In this document: positions 7,886-16,536 of the stretch, piece by piece
Position numbering within the stretch: position 1 is the first letter of the stretch
How the letters are laid out: each line of letters begins with the position of its first letter
Assembly: GCA_028283765.1 (NCBI GenBank)
Contig: JAPWJY010000008.1
Location: 1,493,001-1,557,000 of the forward strand
Length of the DNA: 64,000 nucleotides
Origin: Parvibaculaceae bacterium
Lineage (GTDB): Bacteria; Pseudomonadota; Alphaproteobacteria; Parvibaculales; Parvibaculaceae
Reading direction: 5' to 3'
Notes under the pieces: model-generated
The model's input: the letters and a program-made list of their open reading frames with translations, nothing else
Databases searched by the model: none
What the model was told of the DNA's origin: nothing
Program-made: the position numbers and the translations under genes

Positions 7886-9991
7886 TCAGATTTTTATCCT
7901 GCCCATAGTATGAATCTTGACATTTTGTGTCAGCTCCTGAAATGACAAGACGATTTGATCTGGAAATTCAGGCTCAATCATTTTTTTTACATAACGCCGC
8001 ACATCCATCGACGTCAGAAGAACCGGAGGAACAGAATCCGTTGTCCTTGTTTCATGCAAAAGAACTGCCTCGATTTGTTGCATTATATTTTTTGACATAT
8101 CAGGGTCGAGAGCGAGATAACTTCCCGCCGAAGTTTGTCGGATAGCATTCCGGATAATGTCTTCCATATCAGGCGCAAGCATATAGGTATGTAATACATT
8201 CTTGGAGTCTGAGTATCGGTCACTTATGTAGTTACGTTGGCTTGACCGGATATATTCCGTCAGAAGTACGGTATCTTTCTCTTTCTGTCCCCATTCAACC
8301 AATGCTTCCATGATCATCTTTATATTACGGATCGTAATATCTTCAGAAACAAGACGTTTCAGAATTTCGTTTGCTTTGGAAACAGGCAGTACACGCTGAA
8401 CTTCCTTGACGAGCCCTGGCATTTTATCTTCCAGCGCTGCCAGAATTGAGCTGGTTTCATGGACACCCAGAAAATCCCCGGCATTGCGCCGAACACAAAG
8501 CCCAAAGTGCCGGATAACTACGTCCAGCGGCTCCAGCACTTCTAAACCCTGCTCCTTGAGAACATCCCGGGTCTCTGGTCTGATCCAAAGAGAAGGGTTC
8601 TTGCCAAAATTGAGTTCACCTCGTTCAAACACTACTTCCCGCCGATCAAGTTCTTCAGGCCGCGCCTGTACAAGGCATCGGCCGCTGAGCACAACTCCAA
8701 AACCAGCCGTCACTTCGTTTATCTGAATGCAATAGGCGCCCTCCTGCAACAACTCCGACTGCATCACCACCGTATTTGGCAGAGGAATTCCAATATCGCC
8801 ATTTATCTTCCGGCACTCATTCTCAAATGCCAAGACAATGTGATCATGGTCGAACGAATGATAGAATGATGGAGCCAGCATGACTCGCAAGGGCACTGTG
8901 AAAGGAACACCACCTGCAGAACCGGTCCCCGTCCATATCCCTTTTGATTCAGCCAACTCCATCCCGGCTTCGCTCTCAGCCAGTCCAGCCTGTAATTTTG
9001 CCTTACGTAGAAAAATGAAGCCAAGACCACCAATCACCACTCCCAGTATGATGAAAACAATTGATGGCATACCCGGCACAAGCGCAAACCCAAGCATAAC
9101 AATCGCGCCGATAAGAAGCGCCCGTGGTTGCGCACTAATCTGTGCACTGATATCAGCGCCCACGTTGCTGGATTTGCTGCCAGTCCCTGAAACACGGGTG
9201 ACGATCAGCCCGGCGGTAATTGCGATCAAAAGAGCTGGAATCTGGGCAACCAGGCCATCGCCAATACTAAGCACCGCATAACGCGCTCCCGACTCGGAAA
9301 AACTCATTCCCTTCTGGCTGATGCCAATAATCATGCCACCAAGCAGATTAACGACCACAATCAAAATGCCTGCGATTGCATCGCCTTTCACGAACTTCAT
9401 GGCACCATCCATGGCACCATAAAGCTGGCTTTCTTTTTCCACATTGGAGCGCCGGCGTTTTGCTTCGGCTGAATCTATCGATCCAGCACGCATGTCACCA
9501 TCGATAGCCATCTGCTTGCCTGGCATTGCGTCAAGAGAAAAGCGTGCCGCGACCTCGGCCACCCGCTCCGCTCCTTTCGTGATGACCACAAATTGCACGA
9601 TTGTGAGAATAATAAATACAACCAGCCCGACAACCAGATTGCCGGTGACAACAAAATTTCCAAAGGTCTCTATAATATGCCCAGCGTCTGCATGAAGCAG
9701 GATCATTCGCGTGGTTGAAACTGAAATCGAGAGCCTGAACAGGGTAGTAATAAGAAGGACGCTAGGAAAAGAGGAAAAAGAGAGAGGAGACGACACATAC
9801 ATGGAAACCATGAGCAGCGTGATCGAGGCGCACATATTCACAGCAATGAGCGCATCCATGATCTCGGGAGGTACAGGCAATATCATCATAAACACGACAG
9901 TCACGATCAGGATGGAAAAGACCAGATCGTTGCGGTTGCGCAGGAGTTGCAGAATTGCCCCAAGGCGCATATTTAAAACTGAACTTGTCAA
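7886..9991 (-). CDS. sctV: T3SS export gate protein SctV
   Basis: A 701-residue member of the FHIPEP/LcrD/FlhA family, the large export-gate protein. The N-terminal half holds about eight membrane helices (first at ~24-38). The family signature loop lies at ~139-170 (AERVAEVAARFSLDAMPGKQ). The C-terminal ~350 residues are the cytoplasmic domain that forms a nonameric ring for substrate docking. The chosen start is TTG at 9991; an ATG at 9970 (MRLGAILQLL) is an equally good alternative, as neither has a strong ribosome-binding site. It is probably read from the sctW promoter as sctW, tyeA-like, sctV, the order of yopN-tyeA...yscV in Yersinia. Confidence 0.93.
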   Translation of the reverse strand: MTSSVLNMRLGAILQLLRNRNDLVFSILIVTVVFMMILPVPPEIMDALIAVNMCASITLLMVSMYVSSPLSFSSFPSVLLITTLFRLSISVSTTRMILLHADAGHIIETFGNFVVTGNLVVGLVVFIILTIVQFVVITKGAERVAEVAARFSLDAMPGKQMAIDGDMRAGSIDSAEAKRRRSNVEKESQLYGAMDGAMKFVKGDAIAGILIVVVNLLGGMIIGISQKGMSFSESGARYAVLSIGDGLVAQIPALLIAITAGLIVTRVSGTGSKSSNVGADISAQISAQPRALLIGAIVMLGFALVPGMPSIVFIILGVVIGGLGFIFLRKAKLQAGLAESEAGMELAESKGIWTGTGSAGGVPFTVPLRVMLAPSFYHSFDHDHIVLAFENECRKINGDIGIPLPNTVVMQSELLQEGAYCIQINEVTAGFGVVLSGRCLVQARPEELDRREVVFERGELNFGKNPSLWIRPETRDVLKEQGLEVLEPLDVVIRHFGLCVRRNAGDFLGVHETSSILAALEDKMPGLVKEVQRVLPVSKANEILKRLVSEDITIRNIKMIMEALVEWGQKEKDTVLLTEYIRSSQRNYISDRYSDSKNVLHTYMLAPDMEDIIRNAIRQTSAGSYLALDPDMSKNIMQQIEAVLLHETRTTDSVPPVLLTSMDVRRYVKKMIEPEFPDQIVLSFQELTQNVKIHTMGRIKI

Positions 9992-10123
9992 ATTATCCCA
10001 ATGATCATGAATGTATGAATAAAATATGCCTGTCGCAGAAAAGAGCTCAAAAATTTGATATCTTCTTGAGCTTGCCTGATATCAGATATAGACGTACAAG
10101 GAACAAATTAGCCTTTATTCCTT

Positions 10124-10399
10124 TTATTTCTTTAAAACCCGCATGGTCATTTCATGCCCAGCCAGCACATCACAGGCAAGTTCAGCTTTATATATAATTT
10201 CAGATCGCCGCTCGTCGTCTTTAAACATCCCCTCCGGCAACTGCTTCAACAAAAATAAAAGTTCATTGGCATAGACAAGTTGTGGATGAGGTTCACCAGG
10301 TATTTTTTGCTGCGCGTGCAACATGGTCTGATCAGGCGCAAGAGCCTTCGCAAGATAGATAAAAGCCATATCATCAATCAGGCTATTTTCCTCTGGCAT
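10124..10399 (-). CDS. TyeA-like SctW partner
   Basis: A 91-residue helical protein, nearly the size of Yersinia TyeA (92). The region FLLKQLPEGMFKDDERRSEI followed by an alpha-helix ending in AGHE aligns by eye with the TyeA helices ([20 protein letters not shown]...). TyeA binds the C-terminus of YopN (SctW) and helps plug the export gate until host contact. The gene begins 5 bases after the sctW stop codon and precedes sctV, matching the Yersinia order. In many systems TyeA is fused to SctW; here it is separate. Confidence 0.7.
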   Translation of the reverse strand: MPEENSLIDDMAFIYLAKALAPDQTMLHAQQKIPGEPHPQLVYANELLFLLKQLPEGMFKDDERRSEIIYKAELACDVLAGHEMTMRVLKK

Positions 10400-10403
10400 T
10401 TAC

Positions 10404-11519
10404 CTACTCCGCCATGATGATTAGGTGGCGCGCCAGATCATCACCAGTCATGCCGGTGGAGCTGCCAAGGCGCTGATTGACCTGAGTAACAAGTTCATTT
10501 GCACAGTCATGGTATGCGAGAATTTTCAATGGTTTTTGCTCTGCCTTGTATATAGCAAAAATCCGGCTTCTCTGGTTGGTGCCAGTCAACGCATTGTGAA
10601 GAATTCCAAATTCTTTTATTTGAAGAAAAATCTGCCGGCCCAGATCCTCACCAGGATAGCGCTCATTAAAAATATCGAGACATTCGGCAAGCGTACCCGT
10701 AGCAAGAAAATGCCCCTCAGACTCAAGATTCCGAAGATTGGAAACAGGAATCCAGTGCGCTTCCCGCCGGTTCGTTTGACAGCCAATCCCAAGGATAAAA
10801 TGGCTATTTCCGGTGAAATCGTCACCCGGCATGGGCAAGAACCGGTACCCGGACATGGCTCCGGAATCATTTTCGATCCCGAACTCAAGAACCATGTCGC
10901 CAGTATCGTTTCCTATATCGTCTTGTCCAATTTTCTGAATTTTTGTGCCGCCGGAAATATCGAGCTGACCTGCCAGGACAAATGCACTGACAGATAATCC
11001 GGTTGAGAGATAATTTCCAAGCGAGATGCCTTCCTCCGCACCTCCTGACAGTCCTTGCCGGCGAATATCGTGAAGGTCGGGAGATCTCCTCAAATCAGCC
11101 GTCTTCTCATATTCAACAACCTCACCTGCCTCATGACCTCTCTTGCTTTTACCTCCTCTCTGTATGCCGCGAGTGGCAGGCTCATCATCCAAATCCTTCT
11201 CTGCAACATTAAGAAACTCGAGGTCATTCTCTTCTTCCTTGTAAGGCCTCGTCCTGCGCCGCTGCCCTGATGCAGCAACCGACAGTTCCTCTGCCATATC
11301 GGCAATATCAATATTAACAACAGCTTCCATCGGGGTAGGACACAATGGAACTGCGCAGGCAGATCCACGCAAACTGGAAGATAAATCACTGCATTCTTGA
11401 TCATCGGGAAAAGAGGATGTTCCAATCCTCTGCCTCAACCTTGAATCATAAATCCGGCTCAGCCGGTATATGTGCGCCGGTTGATTGACAGGAATAGAGG
11501 ACATCAGACTCTCTTTCAT
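10404..11519 (-). CDS. sctW: T3SS gatekeeper SctW (YopN/InvE/HrpJ family)
   Basis: A 371-residue protein with a disordered N-terminus. The gatekeeper family signature is IADMAEELSVAASGQRRRTR (residues ~72-91), close to the HrpJ/YopN start of the folded region. The remainder is divergent: recognisable helical X-bundle segments around EGHFLATGTLAECLDIF and GEDLGRQIFLQIKEFG correspond to the C-terminal YopN repeat, but the middle is low-similarity. Gatekeepers control the switch from translocator to effector export. Position upstream of the tyeA-like gene and sctV supports the call. A hrp-box-like sequence lies 21 bases upstream. Confidence 0.7.
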   Translation of the reverse strand: MKESLMSSIPVNQPAHIYRLSRIYDSRLRQRIGTSSFPDDQECSDLSSSLRGSACAVPLCPTPMEAVVNIDIADMAEELSVAASGQRRRTRPYKEEENDLEFLNVAEKDLDDEPATRGIQRGGKSKRGHEAGEVVEYEKTADLRRSPDLHDIRRQGLSGGAEEGISLGNYLSTGLSVSAFVLAGQLDISGGTKIQKIGQDDIGNDTGDMVLEFGIENDSGAMSGYRFLPMPGDDFTGNSHFILGIGCQTNRREAHWIPVSNLRNLESEGHFLATGTLAECLDIFNERYPGEDLGRQIFLQIKEFGILHNALTGTNQRSRIFAIYKAEQKPLKILAYHDCANELVTQVNQRLGSSTGMTGDDLARHLIIMAE

Positions 11520-11540
11520 TCGGAATGATGGATTTCATTG

Positions 11541-11568
11541 TATGTCGAAAGAAAGAAAAAATAGTTCA
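11541..11568 (-). promoter_or_regulatory. hrp-box-like promoter before sctW
   Basis: On the minus strand, TGAACT, 15 bases, then CGACATA, ending 21 bases before the sctW ATG. It keeps the GAAC core and the C-AC-N2-A of the hrp-box -10 half (one mismatch). It would drive sctW, the tyeA-like gene and probably sctV. Confidence 0.45.
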
Positions 11569-11665
11569 CGCTCCATGCACGTCGTCACGCGCAACCAGCC
11601 CATCGAGACATACCTCGGGCTTGGTACATCACGACGCAATATAGAATTTTCTTCCACATTTTCTA

Positions 11666-11694
11666 CGAACCAGGAGCCGCACATGAAGCACTAA
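11666..11694 (+). promoter_or_regulatory. hrp-box-like promoter before the translocator/export operon
   Basis: CGAACC, 16 bases, then GCACTAA: five of six -35 positions match the hrp box GGAACC, and the CAC-N2-A of the -10 half is kept. It ends 46 bases before the ATG at 11741. It is the best candidate for the promoter of the ~12 kb operon ending with sctU, in which no other sizeable gap occurs. Confidence 0.5.
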
Positions 11695-11740
11695 CGATAG
11701 ACAAGAATAGAGAGCGTTATTTTTTAAACGAAAGAGGCAT

Positions 11741-12421
11741 ATGATGGCCCATATTTCCGACATGGCAGAGGCCAGAATCTCATTTCCACCCCTATTCCCC
11801 TCTTCTTTAAAACATATGAGGGATTCAAATAATTATTCGCTAACTGATGGAATTGGTGAAAATGAGAAAGTCCCTGGAAGAATCCTGCTTGAGCAGATCT
11901 GGTCTGCCCCTTCCTATGGAAACGATTTTATAAACATCATGATGCTTATCATGGTCGAGAAACTTGTTTCCTATGGAAACACCTTGAATGCGCTGAAGAT
12001 CGGCCTGGACAAGAAGGCAGCCGAAAGCAACAAATTGAATGAGCTGGTTGGGAAATTAAACGGAATGGACAACGGAAGCACAAATACGGATGTTTCCGAA
12101 ATAACCGATCCAGATGTCGTTGAGCAACTTAAGAGGATGGGAAAAACCATCATTGAACGGAAAGGGAAGGTAGATGGAAAAGACGTTCCCGCCAACACCA
12201 TCATCAAGTCAAATGGCAAATACTGGACGACGAAAGCAAATTTCACCTCATGGATCGGGGCGGCTCAATCCAGAATAACAAATTTGCAAAATCTGACAAA
12301 CCTCGATTCTGCCAGTATGCAGCAGTCAACCTCCGCCTTTAATGCATTCATGGAACTCACTTCTAATGTCATCAAGAAAATCGCAGACTCAGTTTCGACA
12401 GTAATCGGGAACACACGTTAA
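11741..12421 (+). CDS. EspA/SseB-like T3SS filament or needle-tip protein (SctA)
   Basis: A 226-residue, Cys-free, largely helical protein. An N-terminal hydrophobic helix with INIMMLIMVEKLVSYGNTLNAL, a variable charged middle and a long C-terminal helix (SAFNAFMELTSNVIKKIADSVSTVIG) match the coiled-coil layout of EspA/SseB filament proteins. It is smaller than LcrV-type tips. Position directly before the two hydrophobic translocators is that of espA-espD-espB and sseB-C-D. The start ATG at 11741 (or 11744) follows AAAGAGG. The exact family needs a profile search; low identity is normal for these surface-exposed proteins. Confidence 0.65.
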   Translation: MMAHISDMAEARISFPPLFPSSLKHMRDSNNYSLTDGIGENEKVPGRILLEQIWSAPSYGNDFINIMMLIMVEKLVSYGNTLNALKIGLDKKAAESNKLNELVGKLNGMDNGSTNTDVSEITDPDVVEQLKRMGKTIIERKGKVDGKDVPANTIIKSNGKYWTTKANFTSWIGAAQSRITNLQNLTNLDSASMQQSTSAFNAFMELTSNVIKKIADSVSTVIGNTR

Positions 12422-12518
12422 GTGGAAACAGATATTTAATCATTTCAGGCAAGAATTCTTTCGGCATATATTTTCATACCGGATATGCGTGAAATGTGCA
12501 TGTGAACGGATTATTATT

Positions 12519-13598
12519 ATGACTTTACCAGATTCATTTCCACTTGAGTTTCCGGTTCATGAGCATCCGCTTCAATGGGAAGAACGGGGCAGTCGAAAGG
12601 ATTCGATGTCTCCCCTTCACCATAGGGCCGCATATGAAGATATATCAGCCGATAAAATCGCAAAGAAAAACAGAAATGATCTTCTTACAAGCCTGATCTG
12701 GGACAATAACGGTATGGCTTCCACGCAGGAAACTATACAGACCAGAGACAGCGGCAATACTCAACTGCCACCTCTCCTTTCTATCGCCGATAATGTGCCC
12801 TGGATGCTTATGCAGGCCCGGATAACAACCGAAACAAACAGTCTCAAGAATACGGCAGCGGCAAGCGAGCATGCCACCAAGACCATTGAGATGATCAGCA
12901 AGGCCAACCAGACCGCTCTTGCCGGTATAATCTGCAAGGAAAATGAAGCGACAAAAATGTCCTTCTGGAGTCGGCTGTTCAAATTCGTCACAGGTGTAGT
13001 CCAGCTGATCAGCGCGGCCGTCGTTCTGGCAACTGTGGGGATAACTGGTGCAGGCGTTGCCGTTGCTGCATTTCTTCTCATACAGGGGGCAAATGATTTA
13101 TGGAATGCGGCAAGTGGTGAACAGGAGAACTGGATCGCAGCAGGCGTTTCCAAGATCGCCCGGTCTTTCGGCGCATCAAAAGAACTGGCTGACAAGATTG
13201 GCATGGGCGTAAATATCGCACTTGCAGTTATCACGGCCATCGCCCCGCTCGGAATGGGTGCTGGAGGAGTTGCCAGTATTGCGGGCAATACCGTTGCGAT
13301 GACTCGCCTGCTTACCGCATCGTTGAAGGTCGTCCAGTCTGCAGCATCTTTTGTAAGTGGTGTCGGCCTGGGCGTAACAGGCATCATCACAGCCAATATC
13401 ACCCGGGATGTAACGGATATTGAGGCACGCGTAACAGAATTGAGAGCAGAGATAGATTTACAACAGAAGTTCCAGAAATTCCTGACAAAGAACGCCCAGT
13501 ATCAGATGAGCAGCTTTACAGAAACAATGCAAAACCTGACTGATTTTCTGCTTTCAACCACAGATATCAATAAAAAATTCATACGAAATCTGGCGTGA
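12519..13598 (+). CDS. sctE: Major hydrophobic translocator SctE (EspD/SseC/YopB-like)
   Basis: A 359-residue pore-forming translocator. Two hydrophobic regions lie in the middle: the first holds FVTGVVQLISAAVVLATVG and continues with GAGVAVAAFLLIQGA, the second holds NIALAVITAIAPLGMGAGG. Helical coiled-coil segments flank them on both sides (N-side with ARITTETNSLKNTAAASEHA, C-side with DIEARVTELRAEIDLQQKFQ). This is the YopB/SseC/EspD plan. SctE with SctB inserts into the host membrane. I prefer ATG 12519; a GTG at 12489 would add ten residues. Its cognate SycD/LcrH-type chaperone is not visible in the window. Confidence 0.8.
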   Translation: MTLPDSFPLEFPVHEHPLQWEERGSRKDSMSPLHHRAAYEDISADKIAKKNRNDLLTSLIWDNNGMASTQETIQTRDSGNTQLPPLLSIADNVPWMLMQARITTETNSLKNTAAASEHATKTIEMISKANQTALAGIICKENEATKMSFWSRLFKFVTGVVQLISAAVVLATVGITGAGVAVAAFLLIQGANDLWNAASGEQENWIAAGVSKIARSFGASKELADKIGMGVNIALAVITAIAPLGMGAGGVASIAGNTVAMTRLLTASLKVVQSAASFVSGVGLGVTGIITANITRDVTDIEARVTELRAEIDLQQKFQKFLTKNAQYQMSSFTETMQNLTDFLLSTTDINKKFIRNLA

Positions 13599-13612
13599 CA
13601 GGAGTATTTCCC

Positions 13613-14377
13613 ATGAACATATCATCATCAACTGGAAACCTCGATCGCATATACAGGAATGATTATTTGGCATTACAAGATACGTCCACGGACGTTAATT
13701 ATGATCCCTCAAAAATTGACAAAACAAATGATCAGATAAAGGATAAATTCAGAAATATGCTGGACACAGTGGAGGATAATCCAGCATTGAATACCTGTGG
13801 CGATTTACCCGGCATGCTTCGTTATATCCTGTCGAAATTGATGCAAACCCTGAGCAAAATGGCCGAAGACAACTCAAGGAACGCTCTTTCACAGACGCTG
13901 GCAAGTGTAAAAATTGCGAACTTGCAGGCAGACAAGATGCGTGCGGCAGCACGTTCACAGTTCATTGCAAATATCATCGGCAGCGCCTTTACTTTGGGGA
14001 GCGGTATCGCCAGCGGCGTGACTGCCGGAATAAATGGCTCCAGACTTTCCCGGATCGCCAATCTGGAGACCACATCCGGTGAAAATACTTTTAAAACTCT
14101 TCATCTGACCATGGAACAAACAAACCTTAAAGGACAAGCCGTCAATGCCAGCCTTACCAGCACTGGTAATACGGGAAAGGCCATAGGAGAGATCGACGCC
14201 CAGAATGAAAATGCCGATGCAAGTCGGATCGGCGCAAATCGCGGCCTTGCCGATGCAAGATCGACACAAGACACGAGCATGGCTGAAAAGCAAAATCAGA
14301 TGGCGGCTGATCTGATGGAAAAACTGTCAAGAATATCCGAATTGCTGATCAAGTCTTCTGCACCTGTCATCCACTAA
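13613..14377 (+). CDS. sctB: Minor translocator SctB (EspB/SseD-like)
   Basis: A 254-residue translocator following SctE. It has helices with a single glycine- and alanine-rich hydrophobic region (FIANIIGSAFTLGSGIASGV) and a C-terminal coiled coil ending in AADLMEKLSRISELLIKS. The start at ATG 13613 is chosen because AGGAG lies 8 bases upstream; an earlier GTG at 13595 overlaps the sctE stop. In the family, SctB partners SctE in the host-membrane pore and can bind actin-related host proteins in some pathogens; nothing here shows which. Followed after 16 bases by the SctG-like gene. Confidence 0.75.
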   Translation: MNISSSTGNLDRIYRNDYLALQDTSTDVNYDPSKIDKTNDQIKDKFRNMLDTVEDNPALNTCGDLPGMLRYILSKLMQTLSKMAEDNSRNALSQTLASVKIANLQADKMRAAARSQFIANIIGSAFTLGSGIASGVTAGINGSRLSRIANLETTSGENTFKTLHLTMEQTNLKGQAVNASLTSTGNTGKAIGEIDAQNENADASRIGANRGLADARSTQDTSMAEKQNQMAADLMEKLSRISELLIKSSAPVIH

Positions 14378-14393
14378 CAGATAATTTCATGCA

Positions 14394-14702
14394 ATGATGG
14401 ACAAGATACAAAACCGGGTACATGGCACGCTGGCACGGCTTCTTCTGGAGGTCTCCTTTGTCGGCGCAGCCATGGGAGACCAGCGGTCTGTTACATCGAT
14501 CACCGACGCCCTGAAAAGTGCACGCCCGAAGCGTCCCGAGCCTTATCTCGCAAATGCCCTTTCATTGTATAATGCCGGATTTGATCAATTATCAAAATCG
14601 GAAATCCTGGCCGCCAGAGCAATTTCACCCGATGACCAGCTGGTCCGGAATTGGGAACGGATTCTCATAACGGCGGCCAAAACACTCCATTCTTGCGACT
14701 GA
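14394..14702 (+). CDS. SctG-like (YscG) TPR needle co-chaperone
   Basis: A 102-residue helical protein with TPR-like repeats (LLLEVSFVGAAMGDQRSVTS followed by RPEPYLANALSLYNAGF), close in size and pattern to YscG/PscG. In Yersinia and Pseudomonas, SctG and the YscE protein form a heterotrimer with the needle subunit. Here the YscE-like gene and sctF are in the other operon. An alternative is a truncated SycD-type translocator chaperone, which also uses TPRs and is otherwise missing, but it would be short for that. Confidence 0.55.
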   Translation: MMDKIQNRVHGTLARLLLEVSFVGAAMGDQRSVTSITDALKSARPKRPEPYLANALSLYNAGFDQLSKSEILAARAISPDDQLVRNWERILITAAKTLHSCD

Positions 14703-14721
14703 TAGCATTCTGGAAGGATAA

Positions 14722-15072
14722 ATGATGACAAATATTATCGGTCCGGTCATAGCGAAAGCCGTGGATGAAGTTAACCACGATTCCGGCCTTCCTCTTCCGA
14801 AAAAAGAGGGTATGCGATCCATGGAAAGTTATTTCGAGAAAATGCTGTTCACCAATGACGCGTCTGAACAGAAAGCGTCCTCCCTTCCATTAAAGGACAT
14901 TTTTCAATCAGGGGGCCTCACACCTTCAGATGAGGCAAAAGCGCCGATTTCTCCCATAACATTGCTGGAAACGCAGATGCGGGCCGCCTCTCTCACTGTA
15001 ACGCTGGACTATGGCGCAAAAATCGCAGCAAAGACGGTCCAAAGCATTTCCGATCTTTCCAAGATGCAGTGA
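14722..15072 (+). CDS. sctI: T3SS inner rod/adaptor SctI
   Basis: A 116-residue protein with a disordered N-terminal half and a conserved C-terminal helix pair (PITLLETQMRAASLTVTLDY then GAKIAAKTVQSISDLSKMQ), the YscI/PrgJ/EscI pattern in which the final helix packs into the needle base. The stop is TGA at 15070-15072, immediately upstream of sctJ. GGAAGGA lies just before the ATG at 14722. SctI links the export gate to the needle and takes part in substrate switching. Confidence 0.8.
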   Translation: MMTNIIGPVIAKAVDEVNHDSGLPLPKKEGMRSMESYFEKMLFTNDASEQKASSLPLKDIFQSGGLTPSDEAKAPISPITLLETQMRAASLTVTLDYGAKIAAKTVQSISDLSKMQ

Positions 15073-15086
15073 TCGGAGCCTCGCTG

Positions 15087-15860
15087 ATGCCAGGTGGACG
15101 CATATTCAGGTTGTCATTTCTGGCCGTGCTTCTTGTGCTTGCGGCCTGCGGTTCATCGGTTTCATTGATTTCAGACGTCAATGAAGAGCAGGCCAACACA
15201 ATCATCGAGGTCTTGCAGCAGCATGACATCAAGGCAGCCAAGGAAAAAACCGGTTCGGGGTCTTTTCAGATCACTGTCGATCCCCAACAGATCGGTGAGG
15301 CGATCCATACCCTCAGCATGGCGGGACTTCCCCGGGAGAGGCTCCAGTCAATCGGAGATATTTTCAAAAAAGAGGGACTGATCTCTTCTCCTTTTGAAGA
15401 GCGCGTACGTTATGCCTATGCACTCTCCCAATCACTCCAGGACACTATTAACCAGATCAGTGGGGTCATTTCATCACGAGTCCATATTGCCTTGCCTGAG
15501 GCCCGCTCTGTCACGCCACAGACGCCTTCAGCCTCCGTCCTCGTGCTCTACAACCCTCAAACCGATGCAAACAGAAATGGACCCACCATCCGCAAGATGG
15601 TTTCCAACTCGATCCCCGGCCTGACCTATGATCGTATCTCTGTGGCCTTCATGCCAACAGGTCCTGAGAAAGACACCGATGCTGTAAACAGTCAGGATGA
15701 TGAATCCGGCCTGTCCGCGCCACCTGCTCATGGCATCCATTGGACGATCCTGGCGGTGATACTTGCCCTTTCGGCCGTTGCCGCGCTTTCCGGTATCGGG
15801 TGGAAATTCTCCAATTCTTTCCGGCGGATCAGCTCGCGTGTCATCTCCCGAACGCATTGA
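15087..15860 (+). CDS. sctJ: T3SS inner-ring lipoprotein SctJ
   Basis: A 257-residue lipoprotein. Its signal peptide ends in the lipobox LAAC, with the lipidated Cys at about residue 21. Two ring-building modules follow (EEQANTIIEVLQQHDIKAAK and the second around DTINQISGVISSRVHIALPE), then a C-terminal membrane helix (WTILAVILALSAVAALSGIG). This is PrgK/YscJ/HrcJ, the inner of the two inner-membrane rings. ATG 15087 is chosen because CGGAGCC precedes it and gives a normal lipoprotein signal; an earlier GTG at 15069 overlaps the sctI stop. Confidence 0.93.
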   Translation: MPGGRIFRLSFLAVLLVLAACGSSVSLISDVNEEQANTIIEVLQQHDIKAAKEKTGSGSFQITVDPQQIGEAIHTLSMAGLPRERLQSIGDIFKKEGLISSPFEERVRYAYALSQSLQDTINQISGVISSRVHIALPEARSVTPQTPSASVLVLYNPQTDANRNGPTIRKMVSNSIPGLTYDRISVAFMPTGPEKDTDAVNSQDDESGLSAPPAHGIHWTILAVILALSAVAALSGIGWKFSNSFRRISSRVISRTH

Positions 15861-16536
15861 AGGCGATGAGACAAGCGACCGGTATTTCTGGAAACAATTG
15901 ATGCTGAGGCCAGAGATTTTCTGTCGCTTCTATGCGTTTCTCTTTACCCCCCTATGTCTTGCTCATTCATCCTGGATCGGTTCGATCTTTCCGGGAGAAC
16001 CCGGAGTCCATCTCAAACAAACACGCTTGCTCGCGGCCGCTTTCAAAAACCTGCCCCATCTGCGCGATATGCCAATGCAGGCCAGAGAGATGTTTTCTCA
16101 TCGCCTGATGCCCATAGCGTTGCTGAACGAATTTGAAATGGAGGCCCTGTCACTTCTGCTGGGCGGCATCGACATGTCCCAATCCATTCACAACATCATT
16201 GATTCACGGCATCTTTCATACGTGAAGTCGCTTTTTGATGAGCGCACATGGCAAATCATCATGGTAGCGGCCCCCTTGTTGCGCATTCCTTCCGCCACGC
16301 ATTCCAGACCCGTGTTGTGGGCAGCCGATAAGGATCCCTCACATACGCTGAAACACCGCGGAAACGAAATATTGAGATCCGTGTGCTATGGGTCAGAGCC
16401 GATACATGCGTATCTGGCTTTACGCTTTCCCCACGAAACGGAGAGGACGATCCCCTCCTCCACTACGTTGGAAGGCTTTATCCTCCGAGTAATAAAGCAA
16501 TGGCGGCCGGAATGGATGAAACAGTTCTGCTTCTGA
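15838..16536 (+). CDS. sctK: T3SS cytoplasmic sorting-platform protein SctK
   Basis: A 232-residue protein between sctJ and sctL, the place of yscK in Yersinia. The N-terminal RPEIFCRFYAFLFTPLCLAH and the following SW motif resemble the YscK/OrgA start (nF-x-P-x2-y-x2-SW). SctK connects the sorting-platform pod to the inner rings. The chosen GTG start at 15838 overlaps the end of sctJ; an ATG at 15901 would shorten the protein by 21 residues. Family similarity is low outside the first 40 residues. Confidence 0.7.
   Translation: MSSPERIEGDETSDRYFWKQLMLRPEIFCRFYAFLFTPLCLAHSSWIGSIFPGEPGVHLKQTRLLAAAFKNLPHLRDMPMQAREMFSHRLMPIALLNEFEMEALSLLLGGIDMSQSIHNIIDSRHLSYVKSLFDERTWQIIMVAAPLLRIPSATHSRPVLWAADKDPSHTLKHRGNEILRSVCYGSEPIHAYLALRFPHETERTIPSSTTLEGFILRVIKQWRPEWMKQFCF

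Noticed and set aside
9992..10123. Separate promoter or small gene between the tyeA-like gene and sctV
   Set aside because: No hrp-box pattern and no open frame of meaningful length; more likely part of the sctW transcript.
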